Of a DNA stretch of 64,000 nt, positions 54,228-63,357 are shown in pieces. This DNA comes from UBA6544 sp049601975. GTDB taxonomy: Bacteria > Pseudomonadota > Alphaproteobacteria > UBA8366. The notes beneath the pieces were generated by a model. The model was not told the origin of the DNA, ran no database searches, and worked only from the letters and a program-made list of their open reading frames with translations. Position numbers and translations under genes: made by a program. Within the stretch, counting starts at the first letter, position 1. Each line of letters starts with the position of its first letter. The stretch spans positions 18,168 through 82,167 of the forward strand of contig JBMYRC010000003.1 in assembly GCA_049601975.1 (NCBI GenBank), read 5' to 3'.

Positions 54228-55619
54228 CTATGCGGCCAGCAATTCCGTCGCCCGTGCCCGTGCCGCTCTCGCTTGTCCGCTTTCGTTACAGGCGTCCAGC
54301 GCGTTGGCGTACATTTTCCAGGACGGGGCACTGGTCGGGCAATCCGTGGTCCGTTCGGCCAATAGGGCCCGCGCATAGGCGTGTTGGCCGTCTTGTATCG
54401 CGGAATCGATCAGCATTCGCAGCCAGACGTCGCGCTGCGCCCAACTACCGCCAAGCGGCACCATCCGGTAGCGGGCACCGGACATAACTTCGACGACGCG
54501 CGGGTACTCCTTCTCCGCATAAGCGATGATAGATTCACCGACCGGTATGCCCGCACCCCTATAGACGTCGACCAGGGTAATCCCCTTGCCGTCATTCTCC
54601 GCCACATAGGACCGCATGGAGGCCAAAATTTCTCTCGCCGCGTCCATCCGGCCACTGCGCGTCAGCGCCATGATGAAATGCAGATCGTTGAACGGGCGCA
54701 TCCGGTCTTTCGTCCGACCGGCGCAAATGTTGCCAACGGACTCCCAACGGTCGCCGACATCGATCCCCAACATGGAAAGTCGCATCAACATGCTCGACGC
54801 GTTGGTGATGTCGATATTGTCTTCCGACGGCGCTGGCCAATATTCACGGTCAAAGGCCGCCATCACATCGTCAAACCGCTCTAGCTCAAGGTAATGCAAT
54901 GCTCGATGCCACCACATGTGACGGGCAAATATACCGCGCTTCTTCCAAGCTTCCTCGTGCTCGTCAATCCACTGAATGCCGTCCAGGCGACGTCCCTGCC
55001 CTTCCAGCACATGGCCGACGCAATGCCCGGCCCAGACATCGGCTTCGTTGATCTCCACCGCGCGGCGTCCCATGGGCTCCGCTTGTTTGAAGTCGTGGCT
55101 TTCTTCCAGCGAGAAGGCGCGGCACCCCAACACGAAACCATAACCCGGTACATCTTCGCTCCAACGCGGCATCACCCGCGCCATAGAATCCCGCATCAAA
55201 TCCAGGTCACCGAGGAAGAAATGCATGGTGTGGGCAATGCGCAAAGCCAGAATATCGTGAGGATACTCGACCAGGATTTGCTCCCAGATCGAATTAGTTT
55301 TGCGAATGTCGCCATCGACCCAAGCGGCGAGTGCCTCCACATGCATTTTCTCGCGCGGGTTGGCGGTGGCGGCGAGCGACTTCGCTTTCTCAAACGCATC
55401 ATTGCTACCTTGGATCAAATGCGCCTGCTGCGGCAAACGCATGAAATATCCGCGCACACATTGTCCCATGATCATCTCGGGATCGGATTCGTTGACGTGC
55501 TTCAACAACACCGCCGCGTCGCGGCCGGACGCCAAAAATTCGTCAATGGTCGCGTCGAACGCGTCGACCGCCTCTTGGCTCGACGCCGTCATTTCCAATC
55601 CGCGTGTATCTTTGAACAT
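54228..55619 (-). CDS. TPR-repeat protein, TTC38-like
   Basis: 463 residues, helical throughout. The order of blocks REKMHVEALAAWVDGDIRKT, QILVEYPHDILALRIAHTMH, PGYGFVLGCRAFSLEESHDF, VWAGHCVGHVLEGQGRRLDG and FARHMWWHRALHYLE matches bacterial relatives of tetratricopeptide protein 38, where the repeated HxxH-containing phrases are typical. Cytoplasmic, no signal peptide. Function unknown; these proteins are often near hydrolases. Convergent with the NSS gene, and 23 bp downstream of the sulfatase on the same strand. Confidence 0.8.
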   Translation of the reverse strand: MFKDTRGLEMTASSQEAVDAFDATIDEFLASGRDAAVLLKHVNESDPEMIMGQCVRGYFMRLPQQAHLIQGSNDAFEKAKSLAATANPREKMHVEALAAWVDGDIRKTNSIWEQILVEYPHDILALRIAHTMHFFLGDLDLMRDSMARVMPRWSEDVPGYGFVLGCRAFSLEESHDFKQAEPMGRRAVEINEADVWAGHCVGHVLEGQGRRLDGIQWIDEHEEAWKKRGIFARHMWWHRALHYLELERFDDVMAAFDREYWPAPSEDNIDITNASSMLMRLSMLGIDVGDRWESVGNICAGRTKDRMRPFNDLHFIMALTRSGRMDAAREILASMRSYVAENDGKGITLVDVYRGAGIPVGESIIAYAEKEYPRVVEVMSGARYRMVPLGGSWAQRDVWLRMLIDSAIQDGQHAYARALLAERTTDCPTSAPSWKMYANALDACNESGQARAARARATELLAA

Positions 55620-55642
55620 TTCGCAGGTCCTTTCTTTTTCTC

Positions 55643-57223
55643 TTACCAGACGCCGAACAAGTATCCGCGTTCCTTGGCCATGCCCGTCCGCGCCGCGATT
55701 TCCTTATTACTCAGCGACGTCCGTAGTTTCCGCTTCCGCAACCATTCGAAGATACGGTCCGACATTTCGCGACGCACTTCTTCATGTCCCAGATCTTCGC
55801 CGAGATCTATTAATTCGCCTGGATCATTATCCATATCGAAGAGCTGCGGACGGAACCCCTCGTACAAGATAAATTTCCAACGGTCGGTACGGACCATGAA
55901 GGACCGGCAATCTTCCGGCCCCATCGCTAATGTATTACGGGCATGGCGCACCGCGTAGTCGCATTCGCAGAAAGCCGCGTCTCGCCACGCCACGTCCGCG
56001 TCGCCCCGCAACAGCGGCGCTAGGGAACGTCCCTCCAGCCAATGATCGGGAATTTCGTCACATCCCGCCAAGTCCATGAAAGTCGGTATCAGGTCGATAC
56101 TCTCGACAAGGCGGTCGTCCTGCGTCCCCCGCGTCCCGTCGGCCGATGCATCCGGGTCGGCAACGATCATCGGGATGCGGGCGGCCGCGTCGTAGAACAA
56201 CTCTTTCTCACCGAGCCAGTGATCACCCAAATAGTCGCCGTGGTCGCTGGTCAGCACGACGATCGTATTCTCAAGCTGTCCACTTTCCTCCAGGAACGCA
56301 ATCAATCGCCCGATATGATCGTCGAGCTCGCTGATCAATCCCATATAGGCGGGGATGACCGTCTCGCGGCATTCGTCGCGGCTGAAGTTCACGCTCTCTT
56401 CGTGCTGGCCAAAGGCGTCGACGACCGGATGCCGGTTCTCCAACTCCTTCTTGTCGCGGTTCGCAGCTTTGATCATATTCGGACCGTACATCGCGTGATA
56501 GGGATCAGGCGCCATATAAGGCCAGTGCGGCTTGATATAAGAGAGGTGCATACACCACGGTGCATCACCCAATTCCCCTATCTTCGCCATCGCGAGATCG
56601 GTCATATAGGCGGTCTCCGAATGCTCGCGCGCGACCCGCGCCGGAAGGCCAACGTTGCGCATGTGCCAACCGCTCAAGATTTCACCGTCGGGGCCCTCCG
56701 CCGAGTTCGCGACGGTATGCCATGGGTTGTCGCCCCCTTCATACCCCTTCTCGCGCAGAAACCGATTGTATGCCAAATCCGGATCGGCGCTTTGGTCCGG
56801 ATGCAATCCGTCGTCACGCTCCCAAGGCTCGAAACCGGATTCGCTGAGCAAGAGCCCGAGATCTCCGGTCGGTGGAAGTCCGAGCTTTTCCATACCGGCC
56901 ACATCGCGCCGAAAATGTGTTTTGCCGACAAGGCCCACCCGATATCCCAAGGGCCGTAAATGGTCGCCCATCGTGCGCTCATCCACGCGGACTGGAATAT
57001 TGTTGTAGGTCCCGCCATGGGTAAACATGTACCGCCCGGTATAGAAAGACATGCGCGACGGCCCGCAAACCGCAGCCTGGCAATAGGTGCGGGAGAAGTT
57101 CACGCCACGCGCCGCCAATGCGTCGATATGAGGCGTCTTTATCGTCGGATGTCCGGTACAGCCGAGATAGTCGTAGCGGAGTTGATCCGCCATGATGAAT
57201 AGGATGTTCTTGGGCTTGGCCAT
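55643..57223 (-). CDS. Sulfatase
   Basis: 526 residues from ATG at 57221-57223. Opening NILFIMADQLRYDYLGCTGH has the first metal Asp; the formylglycine motif is CGPSR (Cys53) in AAVCGPSRMSFYTGRY, so a sulfatase-maturing enzyme is needed. Further landmarks: VGLVGKTHF (Lys/His), IVVLTSDHGDYLGDHWLGEK (Asp-His metal pair). No signal peptide, so cytoplasmic. Hydrolyses a sulfate ester; the region resembles choline-sulfatase and phosphonate-ester hydrolase relatives. Divergent from a second sulfatase 115 bp away. Confidence 0.9.
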   Translation of the reverse strand: MAKPKNILFIMADQLRYDYLGCTGHPTIKTPHIDALAARGVNFSRTYCQAAVCGPSRMSFYTGRYMFTHGGTYNNIPVRVDERTMGDHLRPLGYRVGLVGKTHFRRDVAGMEKLGLPPTGDLGLLLSESGFEPWERDDGLHPDQSADPDLAYNRFLREKGYEGGDNPWHTVANSAEGPDGEILSGWHMRNVGLPARVAREHSETAYMTDLAMAKIGELGDAPWCMHLSYIKPHWPYMAPDPYHAMYGPNMIKAANRDKKELENRHPVVDAFGQHEESVNFSRDECRETVIPAYMGLISELDDHIGRLIAFLEESGQLENTIVVLTSDHGDYLGDHWLGEKELFYDAAARIPMIVADPDASADGTRGTQDDRLVESIDLIPTFMDLAGCDEIPDHWLEGRSLAPLLRGDADVAWRDAAFCECDYAVRHARNTLAMGPEDCRSFMVRTDRWKFILYEGFRPQLFDMDNDPGELIDLGEDLGHEEVRREMSDRIFEWLRKRKLRTSLSNKEIAARTGMAKERGYLFGVW

Positions 57224-57337
57224 GCGGACAATCCTCCACAGATTCGGAGATTGATCTAGCCCCGATATATTGAACCGCCACGGCTTTCTTTTCGCCTTTG
57301 TGCGGTTATTCTGGGTGGCAACAATGGGAGAGTCTCG

Positions 57338-58789
57338 ATGGACGCAAAAAACCTGCTGATCCTGATGTCGGATGAACACGATCCGCGCTATACGAGGTGT
57401 TACGGACATCCGTTCGTACAAACACCCAATATCGATCGGCTAGCCGAAAACGGCACCAGGTTCGAGACCGCCTATACGCCCTGCCCGATCTGTGTGCCCG
57501 CGCGGGCGAGTTTCGCAACCGGCCGTCCGGTGCATGAAACCGGTTGCTGGGACAATGCCCATGGCTATGGTGGATCTATTACGGGGTGGGGTCAGCGGCT
57601 GATCGACGAAGGCCACCGGGTCGAATCTATTGGTAAACTGCACTATAAGAGCGAAGAGGCCCCGACTGGCTTCTCCCGGCAGCACCAACCCATGCATCTG
57701 AAGCAAGGGGTCGGTACGGTGTGGGGCGCCATCAAAGAGCCCTTTGCTGATCTGCCGGAGCCGTGGCGGATGTTTAATAAGATCGGGCCCGGCGTCTCCA
57801 ACTACAATCTCTACGACCGCGGCAGCGCGAGTGCCGCCTGTGAATGGCTGAAAGCGCGCGCCGACACACCGGACGATCAGCCTTGGGTACTATATGTCGG
57901 CTTCGTCGCTCCGCATTACCCGCTGGTCGTGCCAAGCCAATTCTTCGACATGTATCCGCTCGACAAAATTCCTTTCCCCAAACTGCATCCACGCGACGGA
58001 TACAAACAGCACCCTTGGGTGGAAACTTTGGATGGCCTCATCGGGCAAGATCATTTCTTCGATACAGAAGAGGAGCGCCTGCGCGCGATCGCTGCCTATA
58101 TGGGGCTTTGCTCTTTCGTCGACGCGGAAGTAGGACTGGTTCTCGACGCGTTGCGGGACAACGAATTTGAAGACGATACCCGCGTCATTTATACCAGCGA
58201 TCACGGCGACAATCTGGGTGCGCGCGGCCTGTGGGGGAAATCCGTATTGTACGAGGAAAGCACCCGTATTCCGATGATCGTCTCCGGACCGGACGTGCCA
58301 AAAGGCAAAACATCGAAGACACCTGTCACCCTGCTCGACATCCATCAAACCGCCGTCACCGGACTAGGCCATGTCTTGCAAGACGCAGACGCAGAACTGA
58401 GCGGTCGTTCGCTCATCGAACTTGCGACCGGTACGGACGATACCGAACGGCTGGTCACCAGCGAATACCACGCCATGGGCGCACCAACATCGGCCTTCAT
58501 GCTGCGCCAGGGTGATTGGAAGTATCACTACTATGAAAGCTATGCACCGGAGCTCTTCAATATCGCCGACGACCCGGAAGAATTAGACGACCGAGCCGCC
58601 GACCCAAACGTGAAATCCGTGTTGGATGGGTTTGAAGAAACACTACGCGCCAAACTCAACCCGGCCGCCATCGACCGCCGGGCAAAGGACGACCTCGCTA
58701 CTTTGATCGAAAGCTACGGCGGTCGTGAGGCAGCGATGGAGCTGGGCCGTAGCGGCGCGACACCGGTGCCGGGACAGAAACCCGAGTAG
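57338..58789 (+). CDS. Sulfatase-like hydrolase
   Basis: 483 residues. NLLILMSDEHDPRYTRCYGH starts the fold, CPICVPARASFATGRP holds the formylglycine motif CVPAR (Cys52), and VIYTSDHGDNLGARGLWGKS the second metal site. No signal peptide. Probably acts on an imported sulfate ester. It is transcribed away from the sulfatase at 55643, with the two starts 114 bp apart sharing a promoter region, and is followed 90 bp later by an N-carbamoyl-amino acid hydrolase. The ATG follows GGGAGAGTCTCG. Confidence 0.88.
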   Translation: MDAKNLLILMSDEHDPRYTRCYGHPFVQTPNIDRLAENGTRFETAYTPCPICVPARASFATGRPVHETGCWDNAHGYGGSITGWGQRLIDEGHRVESIGKLHYKSEEAPTGFSRQHQPMHLKQGVGTVWGAIKEPFADLPEPWRMFNKIGPGVSNYNLYDRGSASAACEWLKARADTPDDQPWVLYVGFVAPHYPLVVPSQFFDMYPLDKIPFPKLHPRDGYKQHPWVETLDGLIGQDHFFDTEEERLRAIAAYMGLCSFVDAEVGLVLDALRDNEFEDDTRVIYTSDHGDNLGARGLWGKSVLYEESTRIPMIVSGPDVPKGKTSKTPVTLLDIHQTAVTGLGHVLQDADAELSGRSLIELATGTDDTERLVTSEYHAMGAPTSAFMLRQGDWKYHYYESYAPELFNIADDPEELDDRAADPNVKSVLDGFEETLRAKLNPAAIDRRAKDDLATLIESYGGREAAMELGRSGATPVPGQKPE

Positions 58790-58879
58790 CGCGCTCCTCC
58801 ATTGTCATTCCGGAGAAGGCTCTTACACTTGAAATAAAGAGCAAACGCACGCGATCCAAACGCCAGAAGGATATTCGAG

Positions 58880-59821
58880 ATGAGCCGCACCGCCGTTGTC
58901 GCCGCCGCCCAAATGGGCCCCATCGAAAAAGACGAACCGCGCCAATCCACTGTCGCACGCATAATTTCGATGATGCGCCAAGCGAAGGAGCGCGGCGCCA
59001 ATCTGATCGTCTTTCCCGAATTGGCGCTCACCACTTTCTTCCCGCGCTATTGGATGGAGAACGAGGTCGATGTCGATGCCTTCTTCGAGCGCGATATGCC
59101 AGGGCCCGCGACGCAGCCACTCTTCGACGAGGCGGCGAAACTCGGTGTCGGATTTTATCTCGGATATGCCGAGTTGGCCGAAGAAAAAGGGCGCACACGC
59201 CATTTCAACACGTCCATTATCGTCGACCGTGAGGGCAAGATCGCCGGTAAGTACCGCAAGGTACATTTGCCGGGACATCACGAGTACGAGTCTTGGCGAC
59301 CATTCCAGCATCTGGAAAAAGCCTATTTCGAGCCCGGTAATCTAGGCTTTCCAGTGTTCAACACAATGGACGGCATTATGGGGATGTGCATATGCAACGA
59401 CCGCCGCTGGCCGGAGACGTATCGCTGCATGGGATTGCAGGATGTCGAGATCATTATGCTCGGGTACAACACGCCGCGTCATTTCCCCCAAGCTCCGGAA
59501 GTCGACCGCCTACAGGATTTCCACAACCATCTCTCCCTCCAGGCCGGCGCCTATCAGAACGGTACTTGGGTGATCGGTGTCGCCAAGGCGGGTATTGAGG
59601 ACGGCTGCGAGCTGATCGGGCAAAGTGTCATCGTGGCGCCGACCGGCGAGATCGTCGCAATGACCTCGACCATGGGAGATGAGATCATTGTCGCCGAATG
59701 CGATTTGGACCGTGCAGCACGAGCGCGCAAGGCGCGTTGGAATTGGGATTACAACCGAGAGCCCCGGCATTACGGCATCATTGTCGACGGCCCAGGACGC
59801 CCGGCACCCGCCGACGACTAA
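58880..59821 (+). CDS. N-carbamoyl-D-amino acid hydrolase
   Basis: 313 residues, nitrilase superfamily. The triad falls exactly at the positions known for the Agrobacterium enzyme: Glu47 in VFPEL, Lys127 in YRKVHLPGHH, Cys172 in CICNDRRWPE. The enzyme releases ammonia and carbon dioxide from N-carbamoyl-D-amino acids, the last step of hydantoin degradation. No hydantoinase is adjacent, but two D-aminoacylase-type amidohydrolases are in the window. Cytoplasmic tetramer in relatives. A half palindromic repeat (GTCATTCCGGAGAAGG at 58804) lies just upstream. Confidence 0.9.
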   Translation: MSRTAVVAAAQMGPIEKDEPRQSTVARIISMMRQAKERGANLIVFPELALTTFFPRYWMENEVDVDAFFERDMPGPATQPLFDEAAKLGVGFYLGYAELAEEKGRTRHFNTSIIVDREGKIAGKYRKVHLPGHHEYESWRPFQHLEKAYFEPGNLGFPVFNTMDGIMGMCICNDRRWPETYRCMGLQDVEIIMLGYNTPRHFPQAPEVDRLQDFHNHLSLQAGAYQNGTWVIGVAKAGIEDGCELIGQSVIVAPTGEIVAMTSTMGDEIIVAECDLDRAARARKARWNWDYNREPRHYGIIVDGPGRPAPADD

Positions 59822-59836
59822 ACGTCTGCAGCGACG

Positions 59837-60622
59837 TTAACGCAGGCCCAAAGCCGAATTGTCGCCTGGATTATAGCGGCATAGCGCCAGTGTGAGATCT
59901 TCCTCGATCTCGCGGCTAACTTGGCTGGTGCGCAGAAACTCACGAATGCCGCGATGCACGTCGCCGTCGTCGAGCGCGCCAAAGGCGTAACGATCGAGAG
60001 GCTGAAAGAACGGCTCCGCCGGTATGCCGTCGTCTTCTTCAAGAGAGACCGACTCAAAAGCGCTGCTGGCGAGACATAAAAATTCAATTGGCCCCCGCGT
60101 GAAACCGATTCGCATGCATTCTATTGCATCCGGCCCGGTGACATAATCGCAATCATTGGAATTGTCCGCCAACTCGAACACATGTCCATAAGCGCCGCCT
60201 CGCGCCCGATAGACCAGAAGCGTGCGTCCGACCTGCATCGCCGCGAGACCGAAAGGACCTGCGAAGAAAACGGTCAGCGAAGTTGCCAATTCGGAAACGG
60301 CGGCACGTTCTTCCGCCGCCGCACGCCGAACTGCCCCGCCAACCGTTTCCATCACCTTGGCAAACAGGTCTTCCAAAGGAGATTGTGAGCCACCAATCAA
60401 TGCGGTCGATAACACGTCGGCATCGGCGCGCAACGCAGCCAGACCCGAACGAACCGAAACCTTGGCGCCTAAATGACTACTGGCCGCCGAGCCCGCGCCA
60501 TCCGCCACGGCGCCGATAACGACGCCGTTGCGTAACTTTTCGAGTTTCCCAAAGTTACGCCGCGGTTGCGCCGCGCAACGATTTCCACCCCTTCTAAAGT
60601 CAACTGCTGCTACCCAACCCAA
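59837..60622 (-). CDS. PP2C-type serine/threonine phosphatase-like protein
   Basis: 261 residues. GAVADGAGSAASSHLGAKVS has the metal-binding D-G-x-G of PP2C phosphatases, and the C-terminal EEDLTLALCRYNPG matches the terminal D-x-T-x-x-x motif. No ATG is available at the 5' end; the TTG at 60620-60622 is preceded by AGGGTTGAACTA. No kinase is next to it. Metal-dependent dephosphorylation is expected. Some motifs in the middle are degenerate, so activity is likely but not certain. Confidence 0.75.
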   Translation of the reverse strand: MGWVAAVDFRRGGNRCAAQPRRNFGKLEKLRNGVVIGAVADGAGSAASSHLGAKVSVRSGLAALRADADVLSTALIGGSQSPLEDLFAKVMETVGGAVRRAAAEERAAVSELATSLTVFFAGPFGLAAMQVGRTLLVYRARGGAYGHVFELADNSNDCDYVTGPDAIECMRIGFTRGPIEFLCLASSAFESVSLEEDDGIPAEPFFQPLDRYAFGALDDGDVHRGIREFLRTSQVSREIEEDLTLALCRYNPGDNSALGLR

Positions 60623-61058
60623 TAGTTCAACCCTCTAATTCCGGATCAATAATCCGTATATCAAGTGATAAAAATTTAATATATTTAGTTTTTACTTAAA
60701 TTTACCCAGGACCATGTAATTTTTGATTTCAATAGCAAGCACAATCAATAAAACTAAGTAACAGTAACTTCACCTATTTTTTATTTCAATAAAATATTTC
60801 ATTACTATAAATACATATTACTGAAATTTATTGAATTATGAGTATAAATTTTAATTATCCATATATGTAGGCATGTAATGAATCATTAGGCACAATATAT
60901 CGTGGACACTAAATTGGTGAGTTATTGTGAAAACTCGACATCAATTAAGCCACATCACGAATGTCGAGGGATTTGAGGCCACATACTTTCCTGTGGCCTC
61001 TGTCCAGTTCGGCTATACTATGGCGCTACGCACCATCAGACGGCGGACGGCACATACA
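60623..61058. other. AT-rich upstream block
   Basis: From 60640 to about 60920 the DNA is mostly A/T, with ATTCCGGATCAATAATCCG-like inverted words at its left end. It separates the phosphatase and the methyltransferase, which are divergent. Between 60927 and 61058 a GTG-started frame runs into the methyltransferase and may encode an N-terminal extension. No other gene is seen. Confidence 0.4.
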
Positions 61059-61751
61059 ATGAAAGAATGCAGCAAGTCGGTCATGCGCCGGCTTTCCGAC
61101 CCAAATTTCTCATCGCGCTATTTCTGCGGCGATGGCATCGATATCGGTGGCGCGCCGGACCCCTTGGGTATCTACCAGGAATTATTTCCGAAGATGGGAC
61201 AAGTGCGGGTGTGGGACCTTCAGGACGGCGACGCGCAATTCATGGAAGGTGTCGAGGACGAGAGTTATGACTTCATCCATTCCAGCCACTGCCTTGAGCA
61301 TCTCAATGATCCGGCGGAAGGACTGGCCAATTGGTTTCGCATCTTGAAGCCCAAAGGACATTTGGTGATCACCGTGCCGGACGAGGACATGTACGAACAG
61401 GGCATATTCCCAAGCACCTATAACGGTGATCACAAATGGACCTTCACGATTTTTAAATCGAACTCTTGGAGCGAGAAATCGCAGAACCTGACCGAACTCG
61501 TCAGCGGGTTGGGTGACGAAGCCGACGTGCAAAAGATCGAACGCCTGACATCGACCTTCCGTTTTAACTTGCCGCGCTTCGATCAAACCCTGACCCCGAT
61601 CGGGGAATGTGGGATCGAATTCATCATCCGCAAGCGCCCCTTCGAGGAAACGCATTACGGCGGCAGACGCCCGAAGCCAGGTGCTATAACCGACGAGGGC
61701 TTCCGCCTGCTGACCGGATTCAATCGCCCGCAGCGCCAAACAAGCGAATAA
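61059..61751 (+). CDS. SAM-dependent methyltransferase domain protein
   Basis: About 230 residues from the ATG at 61059; GTG at 60927 or ATG at 61020 would lengthen it. Motifs: GDGIDIGGAPDPLGIYQELF (motif I variant), RVWDLQDGDAQFMEG (acidic), SYDFIHSSHCLEHLNDPAEG with the typical S-H-x-L-E-H, and RILKPKGHLVITVPDED. This is a class I methyltransferase of the type found with polysaccharide and TPR-glycosyltransferase genes; the next gene starts 9 bp later. Probably modifies a glycan precursor. Confidence 0.8.
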   Translation: MKECSKSVMRRLSDPNFSSRYFCGDGIDIGGAPDPLGIYQELFPKMGQVRVWDLQDGDAQFMEGVEDESYDFIHSSHCLEHLNDPAEGLANWFRILKPKGHLVITVPDEDMYEQGIFPSTYNGDHKWTFTIFKSNSWSEKSQNLTELVSGLGDEADVQKIERLTSTFRFNLPRFDQTLTPIGECGIEFIIRKRPFEETHYGGRRPKPGAITDEGFRLLTGFNRPQRQTSE

Positions 61752-61759
61752 GACACGAT

Positions 61760-63262
61760 ATGGACGACGCACGGCACGCCTTGGCCCGGGACGCCTTGCA
61801 TCAGGGACGGCTCGCCGAAGCGGAAGAGCTCTTCGCTGCAATTATCGGCAAAAATCCGGGCGATACGGAAGCGCTTTATTTCTTAGCAGCAATGCAACTC
61901 CATCGCGGTGAGGTCGCAGGCGCCCACACCTCCATCGAACGCGCCATCGACAAGAACCCAAAGGAGGCCCGTTACCGGGTCGCTATGGGGCAAATTCTGG
62001 CACGCCAAAAACAATATGACGCAGCGGAAACTGCCTTCGAATCCGCGCTTCTGATCGAGCCAGATAATGGCGACGCCTATACCAACCTCGGTGCGATGCA
62101 ATTTGACCTCGCGCGCTACGAGGAAGCCGAATTCACCCTGAGGAAGGCTTTAATCTATCACCCAAACCATGAACCGGCAGCGACACATTTGGGCCGTGCG
62201 CTGTTGCGATTGTATAAGGTCGAGGAGGCCGTATCGCTATTTCATGCGATCCTTCAAGTAAGCCCCAACGATGTAAACGCCCAAATCAATATCGGCATCG
62301 GCTGCACCTTGCTGGGCGACCTGGAGAGCGCCCGGGAAGCCTTCGAGACGGCGCTTGCGAAAGATCCGGAGAATGTCGAAGCCCACGTCAACTACGCGCA
62401 TCTCTTATTGCTGGGTGGCGATTACGAGCGCGGCTACATCGAACATGAATGGCGCTTGAAGAAAACGGACTACCGCGATTTGTCCGCCTTTCGAAGCCCG
62501 CTCTGGTCAGACGAGGATCTGGCCGGTAAATCGGTATTGCTGTGGGGTGAGCAAGGGCTTGGTGACACCTTGCAGTTCGTGCGTTATGCCCCGCACGTCG
62601 CAAAGATCGCGCGACACGTGATCGTGGAATGCAATCCGATACTGCATCGATTGATCGCCGATATGCCGGGCATAGACGAGGTCGTCGATCTGGACGATGG
62701 GCGCGACTACGATCTGCATTTGCCGCTTATGAGCCTGCCGTTGTGGTATGGCGCGTCCGACATTCCAAATAGGACTCCCTACCTCGCGGCCCCCGAACCC
62801 GCCGACCTCGGCCCTCGAGAGGGTTTGCGGGTCGGCTTGATCTGGGCTGGAAACCCGAACCATGCGAGGGATCGCGAACGCAGCCGCCTGCTATCAGAAT
62901 TCGCGCCACTCACGGCCCGCGCGGATGTCACGTTCTACGCCTTGCAAAAAGGCGCTGCCGCAAAACAACCCCCGCCGGACGGCATGCGACTTATCGATTT
63001 AGGATCAACTTTCAAAGATATGTCCGACACCGCCGCCGCCATGCGGTCGCTCGATCTGGTCATCAGCATCGATTCTGCCCCCGCCCATCTGGCGGGCGCT
63101 CTCGGCATTCCTGTCTGGGCATTGCTCACACGAATGCCGGACTGGCGCTGGGGCCTCGGACGGGACGATACGCCCTGGTACCCATCCATGCGCTTGTTTA
63201 GAGAGGCGAATGGGTGGGACGATCTATTCGAACAAGTCGCAGCGGAGCTCGCGAATTTCTAA
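61760..63262 (+). CDS. TPR-repeat glycosyltransferase-family protein
   Basis: 500 residues. The first 230 hold five or so TPR units (RLAEAEELFAAIIGKNPGDT, YDAAETAFESALLIEPDNGD, YEEAEFTLRKALIYHPNHEP and on), the rest is a glycosyltransferase family 9-like domain: LLWGEQGLGDTLQFVRYAPH, GLRVGLIWAGNPNHARDRER and the sugar-binding SIDSAPAHLAGALGIPVWAL. Cytoplasmic. Starts 9 bp after the methyltransferase; the pair probably builds or modifies a cell-surface polysaccharide or glycoprotein. Confidence 0.88.
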   Translation: MDDARHALARDALHQGRLAEAEELFAAIIGKNPGDTEALYFLAAMQLHRGEVAGAHTSIERAIDKNPKEARYRVAMGQILARQKQYDAAETAFESALLIEPDNGDAYTNLGAMQFDLARYEEAEFTLRKALIYHPNHEPAATHLGRALLRLYKVEEAVSLFHAILQVSPNDVNAQINIGIGCTLLGDLESAREAFETALAKDPENVEAHVNYAHLLLLGGDYERGYIEHEWRLKKTDYRDLSAFRSPLWSDEDLAGKSVLLWGEQGLGDTLQFVRYAPHVAKIARHVIVECNPILHRLIADMPGIDEVVDLDDGRDYDLHLPLMSLPLWYGASDIPNRTPYLAAPEPADLGPREGLRVGLIWAGNPNHARDRERSRLLSEFAPLTARADVTFYALQKGAAAKQPPPDGMRLIDLGSTFKDMSDTAAAMRSLDLVISIDSAPAHLAGALGIPVWALLTRMPDWRWGLGRDDTPWYPSMRLFREANGWDDLFEQVAAELANF

Positions 63263-63357
63263 CCCCACAAACCCATAAACCCGTAGGTTTGACCTATGGC
63301 AATGAATGATGCGCGCATACCGCCCCATATGGGCCCGGGAATTTACAGGAGAGCGGC

